Numbered from the stretch's first letter, positions 9,081 to 17,960 are shown. The stretch is 64,000 nt of DNA from Bacillus sp. CHD6a (GCF_001293645.1 NZ_LBMD01000002.1:62001-126000), one strand, 5' to 3'. Numbers and translations: made by a program. Notes: generated from the letters alone by a model not told the origin.

Positions 9081-9623
9081 ATGAAGACTGTACAGACAAA
9101 GAGATTAACCTTACGCCTATTAAAACTCCAAGATGCCAACCGTGTCGAGGAACTGGCAAGTGACTATGAACTTGCAAAAACAACACTAAACGTACCGCAT
9201 CCTTATCCAGTTGGATCTGCGGAGGATTTCATTCAAAGCATGTGGGCAGCAGAGGAAAAGGGGCTAGTCGTCTTCGCAATCGTGGAAAAAGAGAGTGACA
9301 GTCTAATAGGCATCATTAATATCAAGCAGACGCTCGCTTACCATCGGGGCGAACTTGGATACTGGATAGGCCGTCCTTACTGGGGGAAAGGCTACGGGAC
9401 CGAGGCGGCACGTGCTATGGTGAAGTACGGATTTGATGTACTGGGCCTGAACAAGGTATTCGCAGGTGCTTTTACTGATAATCCAGGTTCCTGGCGCATC
9501 ATGGAAAAAGTAGGCATGAAGCACGAAGGAACCTGGCGCCAACATGCTATGCGGGACGGGAGGTTTGTGGACCTTGCTTATTATGGGGTGTTGCGGGAGG
9601 AGTTTGAGAGGGAAGGGTTTTGA
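9081..9623 (+). CDS. GNAT N-acetyltransferase (RimJ/RimL type)
   Basis: 180 residues. N-terminal RLTLRLLKLQDANRVEEL is typical of the ribosomal-protein acetyltransferase branch; the acetyl-CoA loop is GRPYWGKGYGTEAA and a C-terminal NPGSWRIMEKVGMKHEG follows. The ribosome binding site is AAGGAG. It stands alone between two terminators. Its substrate may be a protein N-terminus, but related proteins acetylate small amines. Confidence 0.88.
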   Translation: MKTVQTKRLTLRLLKLQDANRVEELASDYELAKTTLNVPHPYPVGSAEDFIQSMWAAEEKGLVVFAIVEKESDSLIGIINIKQTLAYHRGELGYWIGRPYWGKGYGTEAARAMVKYGFDVLGLNKVFAGAFTDNPGSWRIMEKVGMKHEGTWRQHAMRDGRFVDLAYYGVLREEFEREGF

Positions 9624-9627
9624 TTTT

Positions 9628-9660
9628 AAAGTGGGATGATGTACTTTTCACTTTGTTTTT
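9628..9660 (+). terminator. Probable rho-independent terminator
   Basis: AAAGTG and CACTTT frame a 14-base loop and are followed by GTTTTT. Short stem, so moderate confidence. Confidence 0.6.
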
Positions 9661-9733
9661 AATATAAAAAGGATAAAACATCCAAAGAGTCGAAAAGTGT
9701 AGGATGCGTATTTTGAAAGAAAAGGTGATAGAG

Positions 9734-11005
9734 ATGTACAGAATTCCGGAAAGCGTACAAAAAGTTTTAGACCTTTTTATAGATCAGTGCAATAAAGAGT
9801 TACCAGGATTGTTAGATGGATTGTACCTTCATGGATCTATTGCGATAGATGCGTATCTAGAAGGACAAAGTGACATTGATTTTGTTGCATTGACCAGCCG
9901 GAAGCTGACAAATGACGATGCAGCTATTTTAAAAGAGATTCATTGCAATCTTGCAGAAGCATGCAAAAAGCCGCAAGTAGATGGCATTTACGTGCAATTG
10001 TCCATCCATGATGAAGAAAGCTATTGCTATAACGAAGGAACATTTGAAAAAGCGACTCACAATAACCCCTTTACCTGGTGGCTTCTCAAGAACAATGGGA
10101 GAACAATCTTCGGGCCAAATGCCAAAGACCTCCCCATTCACGTAACAACAGAAGAACTCACAGTCTATGTACGAAAAAACATGAACGACTACTGGGTGAC
10201 AAGAGTAATGGACATGGAAAAGATAAAAGAACAGTTAATGTCTTACCCAGTTGAGGTAATCGAAACCGAAATGGAATGGACCGTGCTGGGGCTGCTGCGG
10301 CAATATTACACATTGAGCGAGCATAGTATCATTTCTAAGTTAGCTGCTGGGGAATACGGACTGTGTAAACTTGATCCAAAATGGCATGGCCTCATAAAAG
10401 AGGCAATTAATAGTAGAAAAGGCAATCCAGAAAGAATCTTTGCTACAAATGAAGAAAGAGTGAATGCCACCATCCATTTTGCTAAAGAGCTAATTCATTC
10501 TTGTAAGGAAAAAAGAGCGGTTTCCCTAGAAGGTTATCGACCAGAACATTTGGAAGAACTAATAAACTATGAGCTTACTGAATGCCAGTTAACATTCACG
10601 TCACATCCAAAAGACGCGCTATTAGTTTGTGAAACAGATAAGGGAAGGCATCCTGTAGTTATTTCAGAAAAAGGGCAGACTGCAGGTTTTTTCGTTCTTT
10701 ATCAGGGGGAGGAACTTACAAACTATACCGACAATCCGAATTCCATTCTATTACGGGCTTATTCGGTTGCTGTTCCTTTTCAAGGAAAGGGTATTGCAGG
10801 TAAATCACTAGAGTTGCTGCCTGGATATGTGGAACGGAATTTCCCTCATGTGGATGAGGTGGTTTTGGCGGTGAATCTGAGAAATGAAGCAGCACAACGG
10901 GTCTACTTGAGATCGGGATTCAGAGACAGTGGAAGAAAAGTGCTGGGGCGGATGGGAGAGCAGTATGTGTATGAACTGAAACTGAAAGAGGAAATAAAAG
11001 TATGA
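9734..11005 (+). CDS. Fusion: aminoglycoside-adenylyltransferase-like domain plus GNAT domain
   Basis: About 423 residues. Residues 1-260 resemble the ANT(3'')/ANT(9) family: HGSIAIDAYLEGQSDIDFV holds the nucleotidyltransferase GS-x10-DxD signature, and the helical part LLRQYYTLSEHSIISKLAAG matches the accompanying DUF4111 domain. Residues from about 265 form a GNAT domain with VPFQGKGIAGKSLELL and NLRNEAAQRVYLRSGFRD. The ATG at 9734 is preferred because AAAGGTGAT lies just upstream; an ATG at 9704 lacks a good site. Its end overlaps the next gene by 4 bases. Drug modification is one option; another small substrate is equally possible. Confidence 0.82.
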   Translation: MYRIPESVQKVLDLFIDQCNKELPGLLDGLYLHGSIAIDAYLEGQSDIDFVALTSRKLTNDDAAILKEIHCNLAEACKKPQVDGIYVQLSIHDEESYCYNEGTFEKATHNNPFTWWLLKNNGRTIFGPNAKDLPIHVTTEELTVYVRKNMNDYWVTRVMDMEKIKEQLMSYPVEVIETEMEWTVLGLLRQYYTLSEHSIISKLAAGEYGLCKLDPKWHGLIKEAINSRKGNPERIFATNEERVNATIHFAKELIHSCKEKRAVSLEGYRPEHLEELINYELTECQLTFTSHPKDALLVCETDKGRHPVVISEKGQTAGFFVLYQGEELTNYTDNPNSILLRAYSVAVPFQGKGIAGKSLELLPGYVERNFPHVDEVVLAVNLRNEAAQRVYLRSGFRDSGRKVLGRMGEQYVYELKLKEEIKV

Positions 11006-11547
11006 AGCATGCCCTGGTAGTTGGTGGAACAGGGATGCTTTCAGAGGTATGCACCTGGTTAGTGAATCAGAATTATCATGTGTCTGTAATTGGACGGAAT
11101 CGTGAAAAAATGGACCATCTTGTAAAGAAAACAGACAAGAATACCATTATACCTCTACTGGTGGATTATAAAAATGTTGAAGAATTAGACATGCTCCTCA
11201 GACAAGCAATCCTGGAAAATGGGACGTTCTCATTGGTGGTTGCGTGGGTTCATGCTGGTGGAGAGCAAGGGTTAGAAAGGATAATTGAACGGGTGTCAGA
11301 AAAAAGTGGACCTTGGGAGCTGTATCACGTTCTTGGAAGTCGGGCAAAATTGTCGGATGTGAAAAGGAACCTCCCAATTCCAAGGAATTGCAGCTACCAT
11401 CAAGTTCACCTCGGCTTCAAGGTAGAAATGAACCGAGGAAGATGGTTGAAAAACCATGAGATTGCTGAGGGAGTGAGGGAAGCTATTCAACGTAAAGCAC
11501 CAGTTTCCCTTGTCGGGGTGTTGAACCCTGAGAATATGCGACCATAA
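11002..11547 (+). CDS. Short-chain dehydrogenase-like NAD(P)-binding protein
   Basis: 181 residues, shorter than a full SDR (about 250). The Rossmann loop reads VVGGTGMLSEVCTWL and a VVAWVHAGGEQGL segment takes the place of NNAG. No YxxxK catalytic pair is evident, so enzymatic activity is uncertain. It overlaps the fusion gene upstream by ATGA and is followed 12 bases later by an NTF2-fold gene, which indicates one operon. Confidence 0.72.
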   Translation: MKHALVVGGTGMLSEVCTWLVNQNYHVSVIGRNREKMDHLVKKTDKNTIIPLLVDYKNVEELDMLLRQAILENGTFSLVVAWVHAGGEQGLERIIERVSEKSGPWELYHVLGSRAKLSDVKRNLPIPRNCSYHQVHLGFKVEMNRGRWLKNHEIAEGVREAIQRKAPVSLVGVLNPENMRP

Positions 11548-11559
11548 AGGAGAGTACAC

Positions 11560-11919
11560 ATGACCTATCAAACAGCTCTAGACCATTACATTAAAGCAAC
11601 CAATACCCACAACTTCGATAAGGTGGAAAAATTGCTTCACCATAATGTAGTCTATTGGTTCACCAATAAAACCTGCACAACCATGGAAGAAATCCGTGCC
11701 TTTTTTGAAAACGCTTGGGACACCATCAAAGAGGAAGTTTACTCGGCAAAGGATGTGCAGTGGATTGCGGTGGATGAGCGCACTGCTACTTGCCTCTATA
11801 CCTTTCATTATGAAGGGTACATGAATGGGGAGATCATTTCGGGCAGCGGACGAGCGACCAATGTTTTTGTTAAAGAAAAGGAAGAATGGAAGTTGATTCA
11901 TGAGCATTTGAGCCGATGA
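11560..11919 (+). CDS. SnoaL/NTF2-like fold protein
   Basis: 119 residues. The opening DHYIKATNTHNFDKVEKLLHH and closing TNVFVKEKEEWKLIHEHLS are typical of the nuclear-transport-factor-2 superfamily (DUF4440/SnoaL_3 group). The ribosome binding site is AAAGGAG. Family members bind or isomerise small molecules; the specific role is unknown. It sits in a string of small modifying enzymes. Confidence 0.78.
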   Translation: MTYQTALDHYIKATNTHNFDKVEKLLHHNVVYWFTNKTCTTMEEIRAFFENAWDTIKEEVYSAKDVQWIAVDERTATCLYTFHYEGYMNGEIISGSGRATNVFVKEKEEWKLIHEHLSR

Positions 11920-11957
11920 ATAAGAAAACATACAAATCTTTTAGGAGGAACACAACC

Positions 11958-12521
11958 ATGTTCATACATAAAATTGACGAGGAACTATCTCTGAAACTAG
12001 CAGAGGAAAAAGATGCAGAACGACTATTTGAGCTAACTGACAATTCAAGGGAGTACCTGCGCGAGTGGTTGCCATGGCTTGATTTCACCAAGAAGGTGGA
12101 GGACTCCAAGAATTTTATAAAAGGAACGAGACAAGGCTATGCGGAAAATAAATCGATGACCACGATGATTCTTTACAAAGGGGAGATTGTTGGTGCGGCA
12201 AGCTACAACACCCTTGACTGGACGAACAAAGTGGCATATATCGGATACTGGTTAGACAAGGATTATCAAGGAAACGGCATTATGACAAGGGTTGCTGGAG
12301 CGTTGACGGACTATGCCATTACGGAACTTGGAATGAACCGTGTGGATATTCGGGCGGCGGTGGAAAATGTGAAAAGCAGGTCTATTCCAGAAAGACTTGG
12401 TTTTACGTTGGAAGGAAAGATCCGTCAAGCGGAATGGCTGTATGATCATTATGTCGACCACGCGGTGTATGGGATGCTTGCGGAAGAGTGGAAAAAACGA
12501 AAAGCTGGGAATGAAAGCTGA
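11958..12521 (+). CDS. GNAT N-acetyltransferase (RimL/YdaF type)
   Basis: 187 residues. EYLREWLPWLD and the acetyl-CoA loop LDKDYQGNGIMTRVAGAL identify the RimL-type ribosomal-protein-serine acetyltransferase branch. ATG 11958 is chosen because TTAGGAGGA lies 8 bases upstream; an in-frame ATG at 11916 would overlap the preceding gene and has no ribosome binding site. Confidence 0.87.
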   Translation: MFIHKIDEELSLKLAEEKDAERLFELTDNSREYLREWLPWLDFTKKVEDSKNFIKGTRQGYAENKSMTTMILYKGEIVGAASYNTLDWTNKVAYIGYWLDKDYQGNGIMTRVAGALTDYAITELGMNRVDIRAAVENVKSRSIPERLGFTLEGKIRQAEWLYDHYVDHAVYGMLAEEWKKRKAGNES

Positions 12522-12575
12522 AGCGGAAAGCTTGGAAGGAGTATGGAGAATAAGGAGCTAATGGGGGAGAAAAAT

Positions 12576-13154
12576 ATGGCTTTTCATATTTGGGAAGGTG
12601 CAGCGGTACGTTTGCGACCGATTCAGCCTTCTGATTGGGAGAAATTCCATCAGGACGGAATGGATTCCGAGATTGCCAGATTAAATGATGCCATCTATGG
12701 GCCAAGGACGGAAGATGGCACCAAGAAATGGACAGAGCGAGAATCGGAAAAAGGTTGGGATGGCCATAACTTTAGGCTTGCCATTCAGAATTCAAACGGA
12801 GAGCTTGTAGGTAGTATCAGCACAAATAATACCGACCCTCAAAATGGCACGTTCAACTACGGCGTCAGTATTTTCCGTGAACACTGGAAGAAGGGGTATG
12901 CGAGTGATGCCATTAGGATTGTTCTCCGTTACTTTTTTGGCGAACTAAGGTATCAGAAGGTCAATGCCCATGTATATGCTTTTAACGAGGGTTCCATTCA
13001 GCTGCATGAACGTCTCGGTTTTGTAGAGGAGGGACGACTGCGGAATATGGTGTACACGAACGGAACATACCATGATGTATTGTTGTTCGGTATGACTCAC
13101 GAAGAATTTATGGAAAGGAGCGGTTTGCTTGAGTGCACTTTTCAAAAGGATTGA
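12576..13154 (+). CDS. GNAT N-acetyltransferase
   Basis: About 192 residues. VRLRPIQPSDWEKF is the N-terminal block, FREHWKKGYASDAIRIVL the acetyl-CoA loop, and NEGSIQLHERLGFVEEGRLR the C-terminal block. ATG 12576 has GGGGGAG 6 bases upstream; ATG 12543 and 12561 are alternatives with tighter spacing. Its 3' end overlaps the next gene by 26 bases. Confidence 0.85.
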   Translation: MAFHIWEGAAVRLRPIQPSDWEKFHQDGMDSEIARLNDAIYGPRTEDGTKKWTERESEKGWDGHNFRLAIQNSNGELVGSISTNNTDPQNGTFNYGVSIFREHWKKGYASDAIRIVLRYFFGELRYQKVNAHVYAFNEGSIQLHERLGFVEEGRLRNMVYTNGTYHDVLLFGMTHEEFMERSGLLECTFQKD

Positions 13155-13509
13155 TACCGTATTTTTAGAAGTTACGGACATGGCTAAGTCCGTCAACTGG
13201 TACACAGAGGTACTCGGCTTTACTGTTAGATGGCATGACGAAGAAAACGGATATGCCGCAATTGAGATGGGGGAAACACCTCTGACACTTGTGCGAGCGG
13301 AAAGTGTGACACCAGGATCCCATTGTTTATTGAACTTCTATTCTTCTGACATTCATGCTGCACATGAGAAACTTAAGGAGAGCGGAGTATTGGTAGAGGA
13401 TGTTATAGATTACGGGACTGTTTTGTCGTTCGAGTTTAAGGATCTGGACGGGCATATTCTTGGGGTATGTTATTTTGAGGAGGAGTCGGTGACTAGGGAG
13501 GACTCTTAA
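13129..13509 (+). CDS. VOC family (glyoxalase/bleomycin-resistance fold) protein
   Basis: 126 residues. RIDTVFLEVTDMAKSVNWYTEVLGF is the family opening and FEFKDLDGHILGVCYFEE the closing metal-site strand. TTG start with AAAGGAG about 8 bases upstream, located inside the preceding acetyltransferase gene. VOC proteins include lyases, isomerases and small-molecule binders; no specific function can be assigned. The gene-free stretch 13510-13785 that follows holds a tandem array and a terminator. Confidence 0.82.
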   Translation: MSALFKRIDTVFLEVTDMAKSVNWYTEVLGFTVRWHDEENGYAAIEMGETPLTLVRAESVTPGSHCLLNFYSSDIHAAHEKLKESGVLVEDVIDYGTVLSFEFKDLDGHILGVCYFEEESVTREDS

Positions 13510-13540
13510 GTAACAGAGTGAGAGGGATGAAATCGTAAAG

Positions 13541-13665
13541 ATGGATATATCATTTTTACAATGGATATCTGGCCACTAACAATGGATAAATCATTTTTAC
13601 GATGGATATAGTGACTTTTACAATGGATAAAAGGATTTTACAATGGATATCCGCATTTTCACGAT
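13541..13665 (+). repeat. Intergenic tandem array, 20-21 bp period, 6 units
   Basis: ATGGATA occurs at 13541, 13561, 13582, 13602, 13623 and 13643 (steps 20, 21, 20, 21, 20). The preceding TTTTACA/G is also kept in most units, while 6-7 bases after the core vary. The array lies between two convergent genes. Confidence 0.88.
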
Positions 13666-13745
13666 CCACTCAATCGGTGCGTGACCGCTCCCTAAAAACC
13701 AAACCTAGTTACCCAAAACCACATTCAAAAAGAAATATTGCACAT

Positions 13746-13783
13746 AAAAAAAGAAGCCTTTCCACATACCCGAAAGGCTTCTT
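13746..13783 (-). terminator. Rho-independent terminator (minus strand, possibly bidirectional)
   Basis: AAGAAGCCTTTC pairs with GAAAGGCTTCTT around a 9-base loop; on the minus strand it is followed by a T run. Ends the membrane-protein gene at 13786. Confidence 0.88.
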
Positions 13784-13785
13784 GC

Positions 13786-14292
13786 TCATTGTGATCTCTT
13801 AATCAAAAACTCGACTCTATCCTCATAACCATCATCAAGCGATGACAGCTTGGGAATCGCTATTCCGTCAAGGAACTTCTTTCCTCTGTAAAAGATGTAG
13901 TAATCCTTGGTTTCTATCATTTTCGAATGGTTGGCAAAGTGGAACTTTGTATCCCCCGCAAGGAAGAAATCATTCCCCTCCTGATAACGCACTACCATTT
14001 CCTCTTCACATACGCGCTTCCTGAGCAAAATGACTCCAGCAAAAAAAGTGATGACTTTTATGAGAAGGAACGCAACTGCCAACGGAACCAGAAAGGCCAT
14101 AATGGCGGACATGACAAATATTCCAGTAGGGATTTTACCGTACATCAACAGCAAATCCAAAAAGGAATAAATGCTGAATATTATAGCCCCTAAATAAAAG
14201 AGGGTTCTCCCGTATCGCCAAGGTTTAAAATTGTCAAAAAGTGTGGATAAAGCGTGTCTTGTAATTTCGTATTTGAATTCTATGTGGCGCAT
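13786..14292 (-). CDS. YcxB-like membrane protein
   Basis: 168 residues. Two central hydrophobic segments (LFYLGAIIFSIYSFLDLLL and AIMAFLVPLAVAFLLIKVI), with an N-terminal YEITRHALSTLF and a C-terminal cytosolic domain ending in KDYYIFYRGKKFLDGIAIPK. This layout matches the YcxB-like C-terminal domain family, whose function is unknown. It is monocistronic, with its own terminator. Confidence 0.72.
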   Translation of the reverse strand: MRHIEFKYEITRHALSTLFDNFKPWRYGRTLFYLGAIIFSIYSFLDLLLMYGKIPTGIFVMSAIMAFLVPLAVAFLLIKVITFFAGVILLRKRVCEEEMVVRYQEGNDFFLAGDTKFHFANHSKMIETKDYYIFYRGKKFLDGIAIPKLSSLDDGYEDRVEFLIKRSQ

Positions 14293-14393
14293 GGTAGGTT
14301 CCTCCGTTTTCTTCGTAATTATTATCCTACCACTGAATAGAGAAAGGGAAACATTATGAAGATAGTTTTATACAGCAGCTAATCCTACCCGGA

Positions 14394-15698
14394 TCAGCTA
14401 TGCCCAACCGCCTTCTCCTCAAACTTTCCCCAATTCGTTACCTTCTCCAAGACTATTGAAAGCAGCACGCCCATAATTAACCCATTCGCCAGGAACGGTT
14501 GCAAGAGCACTGGCAACGGACCGAACACAGCTGGAGAAGTATTCATCAAGCACACTCCTAATAACACAGGTGCTGCCAAACGAAATATTGTATCTGAATT
14601 GAAAGCAGCGCCTCGCAAACTGTTATAAGCGGTCCCGAACAGCTGGAGGTATGCGACAAACAGCACTGCATTCCCCACCGTCATTGGCATCGTCACTAAG
14701 AATGACGTTAACGGTGGTACCAATCCAATGGCTGCTAGCAAGAGCCCGCCTATGAAAAACGGCTTTCGGTCTAATATTCTTGTACTCTGTAAAAATCCAA
14801 TCGTCGACGTGAACGGCGTGTATGGGACAAGCCCAAACAGGGACGCAATCACTGAAAATAAACCGGTAAAGAAGAAAGAATTCCTAAATTGTCCAGGCTT
14901 TGGGGTCTCTCCATACAGTTCTGCTGCAGCCTGGACGGAGGCAATCGTGTTACTCATATTCATTACTCCGGCGAAGAATGCGACCGCAATAATACCGTAT
15001 TCAAGGTTCGGGGCACCAAGCGGAAACAGATCAAACGCAAAGGCCGCAGCTGGCGCCTCCTGACCACCACCTGGGAACAACAGGACATACAAAATCCATC
15101 CAACAACAATTCCAATGAGAATCGAAAAATTCCCGATTACTCTTGGGGCCTTAATTTTCAACATACTTACGAAAATAATAAGAACAACAGAAAGGATGCT
15201 GACAGGCACATTCATCACACCATCCTCTGTCACACCAAGCATCCCTTGAAAAAATACCATCATTAATTGGAAGGTTAATAGGAACAGGTACACCGTCATG
15301 ACCATCGGTGTGAAAATCCTAGGCAAGACAGATGTCCATCCAAAGACTGCAAGCAGCATCGTAAAGCCACCTGCAAGCAAAAGTCCTGTCGCTACACCCC
15401 CACCAATTTCCGTGAAACTCATGCCTAACGAGGAAGCGGTGAGTCCCAGATTCAACATCACACCCCACAACAAACCAGAATGTCCTTCGAGCAGTGGGTA
15501 GCGGTGTCCCAGCCAGCCTTGGAAGATGCATGCCAGCCCAGTGAATAGCAGGGAGGCGCTAAGCATCATTCGGCTAACTTCCGGTGACACATCAAAAGCG
15601 GCCCCGACCGAGAGCGGGACCACCACCGTATTGGCGAAAATGAAAAAGAGCCATTGTAGGGAAGAAAACATGGTAAAAGATGAGATTAATTTATTCAT
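14394..15698 (-). CDS. Uracil/xanthine-type permease (NCS2 family)
   Basis: 434 residues with about 12-14 hydrophobic segments. LFFIFANTVVVPLSVGAAF, the LEGHSGLLWG loop and GLVPYTPFTSTIGFLQSTR are typical of NCS2 nucleobase:proton symporters; the last block aligns with the NCS2 substrate motif. The start has AAAGGAA upstream. It is divergent from a LysR regulator with a 262-base shared control region, so the regulator probably controls it. The exact nucleobase cannot be told. Confidence 0.87.
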   Translation of the reverse strand: MNKLISSFTMFSSLQWLFFIFANTVVVPLSVGAAFDVSPEVSRMMLSASLLFTGLACIFQGWLGHRYPLLEGHSGLLWGVMLNLGLTASSLGMSFTEIGGGVATGLLLAGGFTMLLAVFGWTSVLPRIFTPMVMTVYLFLLTFQLMMVFFQGMLGVTEDGVMNVPVSILSVVLIIFVSMLKIKAPRVIGNFSILIGIVVGWILYVLLFPGGGQEAPAAAFAFDLFPLGAPNLEYGIIAVAFFAGVMNMSNTIASVQAAAELYGETPKPGQFRNSFFFTGLFSVIASLFGLVPYTPFTSTIGFLQSTRILDRKPFFIGGLLLAAIGLVPPLTSFLVTMPMTVGNAVLFVAYLQLFGTAYNSLRGAAFNSDTIFRLAAPVLLGVCLMNTSPAVFGPLPVLLQPFLANGLIMGVLLSIVLEKVTNWGKFEEKAVGHS

Positions 15699-15888
15699 AG
15701 AAGTTCCTTTCTTAGTTGCATTTGTTGTTCAGCGTGAGCATAAAAATGTTTCTTCACATGGACTCTAGTCCCTTCTGATGTTGATGTTGCATCTATAAGT
15801 AAAACAAGGATCACTATTAAGTTAAGTATTATAAGAATCAGAATTGCCCTCATTCTATTCTCCTGCCTCTCTCCAAATATATGGTATC

Positions 15889-15948
15889 ATATGTAAAACC
15901 ATATGTATGATATCTGTTTTGTTGTGAAATCATATGAAAAACATATAG
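15889..15948. promoter_or_regulatory. Candidate LysR operator region with repeated CATATG
   Basis: Four CATATG/CATATA hexamers at 15889, 15901, 15932 and 15943 (steps 12, 31, 11) lie in the divergent control region, embedded in TATC/GATA inverted arms. The arrangement of two close pairs separated by three turns suits a LysR tetramer. The last site abuts the regulator's ribosome binding site, which suggests autoregulation. Functional role is inferred. Confidence 0.55.
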
Positions 15949-15960
15949 GAGTGATTCTAG

Positions 15961-16845
15961 ATGGATATTCGGCAATTGCGCTATTTTACCGTCATTGCAG
16001 AAGAGAGAAATATTTCACAAGCAGCTCGGAAATTACATATGTCCCAGCCTCCATTAAGTCAACAATTAAAGTTGATGGAAGAGGAAGTGGGAGTAGGACT
16101 TGTGCTTCGGGAAGGAAAGAAGCTCCGGCTGACGGAAGCGGGAGAAAAGCTCTATCACCATGCTGTACAAATTACCAAAATGATGGAAGAGGGCATGGAG
16201 GAAGTGAAGGAACTGGGAGTGGGGTTAAAAGGCTCTTTGAAAATAGGGGTAAACACGCTTTCTGAAATGTCGCTATCCAAATTGCTATTTGCATTTAGTG
16301 AAAAGTATCCTATGGTAACTTATGAAATCCATCAAAATGAATCGGGACATTTATTGGAGCTCCTACGGGAACGTGCTATAGACTTGGCAGTCATTCGTTT
16401 CCCCGTTCAATCAGATGAATTTGCCCATTTTATGATCAAGAAGGAGCCTTTCTATTTTGTCAGCCGAGAAGCTCGGAGTGGTTCATTGACATTAGCAGAG
16501 ATTGCTGGTCAATCGCTGGTTCTGCCAAGCACCAAGGGGCAGGGGCTGTATGATTACACGCTTCAGTCTTTTGCACAAAGAGGCTATGAACCAAATATTG
16601 TGTGTGCGAGTTCGGATTTAACCCTGCTTGCTCGTCTCGTCCAACAAGGTTTTGGAGCAACCTTGGTACCAGAAAGTGCGATGCACATCTTTTCTGATGC
16701 AAAAGTCCATTCTTATTTGGTGGAAGATGAGGATTTGTCCTCCCAATATGGAGTTGCTTGGATGAAAAAATACTATTTATCGAAGGTAGCAACCAGATTT
16801 CTGGAGATGTATAAGGAAATCACTCGAAACCCTTTGGGAAGTTGA
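15961..16845 (+). CDS. LysR family transcriptional regulator
   Basis: 294 residues. The N-terminal winged HTH is clear: MDIRQLRYFTVIAEERNISQ, AARKLHMSQPPLSQQLK, then the LREGKKLRLTEAGE wing. The effector domain begins with LKIGVNTLSE. The ribosome binding site is TAGGAGTG. It is divergent from the nucleobase permease and is the most likely regulator of that gene and of itself. Confidence 0.93.
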   Translation: MDIRQLRYFTVIAEERNISQAARKLHMSQPPLSQQLKLMEEEVGVGLVLREGKKLRLTEAGEKLYHHAVQITKMMEEGMEEVKELGVGLKGSLKIGVNTLSEMSLSKLLFAFSEKYPMVTYEIHQNESGHLLELLRERAIDLAVIRFPVQSDEFAHFMIKKEPFYFVSREARSGSLTLAEIAGQSLVLPSTKGQGLYDYTLQSFAQRGYEPNIVCASSDLTLLARLVQQGFGATLVPESAMHIFSDAKVHSYLVEDEDLSSQYGVAWMKKYYLSKVATRFLEMYKEITRNPLGS

Positions 16846-16897
16846 TGTATAATAGAACAAGTTATATCTTTTAATTTCTGAAAGAGAGTGAATATAT

Positions 16898-17617
16898 ATG
16901 GGTCGTAAATGGAACAACATTAAGGAAAAGAAGGCGGCAAAGGATCAGAATACGAGTAGAGTCTATTCTAAATTTGCCCTTGAAATTTATGTAGCAGCAA
17001 AGCAAGGCGAGCCAGATCCAGAATCCAACATGGCGTTAAAATTTGTGCTTGAGCGTGCGAAAACATACAACGTACCACGTAACATCATTGACCGTGCAAT
17101 CGACAAAGCAAAAGGTGGCGGGGAAGAAAGCTATAACGAGCTTCGATATGAAGGCTTCGGACCAAACGGATCGATGGTAATCGTGGACACGCTGACAAAC
17201 AACGTAAACCGTACAGCATCTGAAGTACGTGCAGCATTCGGAAAAAATGGCGGAAACATGGGTGTCAGTGGATCGGTTGCATACATGTTCGACGCAACAG
17301 CAGTCTTCGCCTTCGAAGGAAAAACGTCCGATGAAGTGCTGGAAGTGCTGATGGAAGCAGACCTTGACGTACGTGACATCTTGGAAGAAGAAGAAACGGT
17401 GATTGTGTATGCAGAACCAGACCAATTCCATGCCGTGCAAACAGCGTTAAAAGGAGCGGGAGTAGAAGAGTTCTCCGTGGCTGAACTAACAATGCTAGCA
17501 CAAAACGAAGTGGAACTTCCAGGAGATGCACAAGAGCAGTTCGAAAAATTGATTGATGCAGTGGAAGACTGCGACGACGTGCAACGTGTGTATCATAATG
17601 TGGATTTAGGTGAATAA
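16898..17617 (+). CDS. yeeI: YebC/PmpR (TACO1) family protein YeeI
   Basis: 239 residues. [16 protein letters not shown] and FEGYGP-like [14 protein letters not shown] blocks, [18 protein letters not shown] and SGSVAYMF define the family. The opening [15 protein letters not shown] distinguishes the B. subtilis YeeI branch from the RuvABC-linked YrbC branch. YebC-type proteins are described as DNA-binding regulators, and more recently as translation factors that act at proline stretches. Single gene with its own terminator. Confidence 0.92.
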   Translation: MGRKWNNIKEKKAAKDQNTSRVYSKFALEIYVAAKQGEPDPESNMALKFVLERAKTYNVPRNIIDRAIDKAKGGGEESYNELRYEGFGPNGSMVIVDTLTNNVNRTASEVRAAFGKNGGNMGVSGSVAYMFDATAVFAFEGKTSDEVLEVLMEADLDVRDILEEEETVIVYAEPDQFHAVQTALKGAGVEEFSVAELTMLAQNEVELPGDAQEQFEKLIDAVEDCDDVQRVYHNVDLGE

Positions 17618-17629
17618 ATTGAACTTGTG

Positions 17630-17668
17630 GACAGACTTCTATCTTTAGGGATGGGGGTCTGTTTTTTT
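17630..17668 (+). terminator. Rho-independent terminator after yeeI
   Basis: ACAGAC pairs with GTCTGT around a long loop that has a minor internal stem; seven T follow. Confidence 0.75.
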
Positions 17669-17680
17669 GTAATATAGTAA

Positions 17681-17766
17681 TCTCAAAAGTTAATTTTGAA
17701 TTTTTCGCTGGATCCGTTGGGGCTGAAGGGGTTAGTTTTTTCTTGAACAAACGATTGTTTAATTTT
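17681..17766 (-). repeat. Dispersed 85-bp repeat, copy 1 (minus orientation)
   Basis: Read on the minus strand, this contains CAATCGTTTGTT, then AACCCCTT, then AGCGAAAAATTC and AAATTAACTTTTGA. The same order of blocks occurs at 38963-39046 and, less conserved, at 38791-38875. It is non-coding and lies between the yeeI terminator and the next array. Confidence 0.65.
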
Positions 17767-17850
17767 TGCTATGCTAGTATAAGAGCGTCATTCTCTTGCT
17801 AGGAGGTGGTATTTCTCTGAAATGGAGCAGCAATGAACCTCTGGATGGGA

Positions 17851-17960
17851 ATTAGTCGAAAAACGAGGGGGAAATAGTCAAAAAAGTGGTCGAATTAGTC
17901 AAAAAACCTTCTCAAATAATCAAAAAAACAGTTCAATATATCAAGAAACTATAAATTACC
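17851..17960 (+). repeat. Intergenic tandem array, 21-22 bp period, 5 units
   Basis: Cores ATTAGTCGAAAAA, AATAGTCAAAAAA, ATTAGTCAAAAAA, AATAATCAAAAAA and ATATATCAAGAAA occur near 17851, 17873, 17894, 17915 and 17936. The gene-free stretch 17618-18052 therefore holds a terminator, a dispersed repeat, this array and the ribosome binding site of the next gene. Confidence 0.82.

Noticed and set aside
8666-9139. 157-residue minus-strand frame opposite egtD
   Set aside because: It crosses a strong terminator, which is not compatible with a coding function here.
17265-17750. Long minus-strand frame opposite yeeI
   Set aside because: It is a shadow of the GC-biased coding strand of yeeI and has no ribosome binding site or family resemblance.
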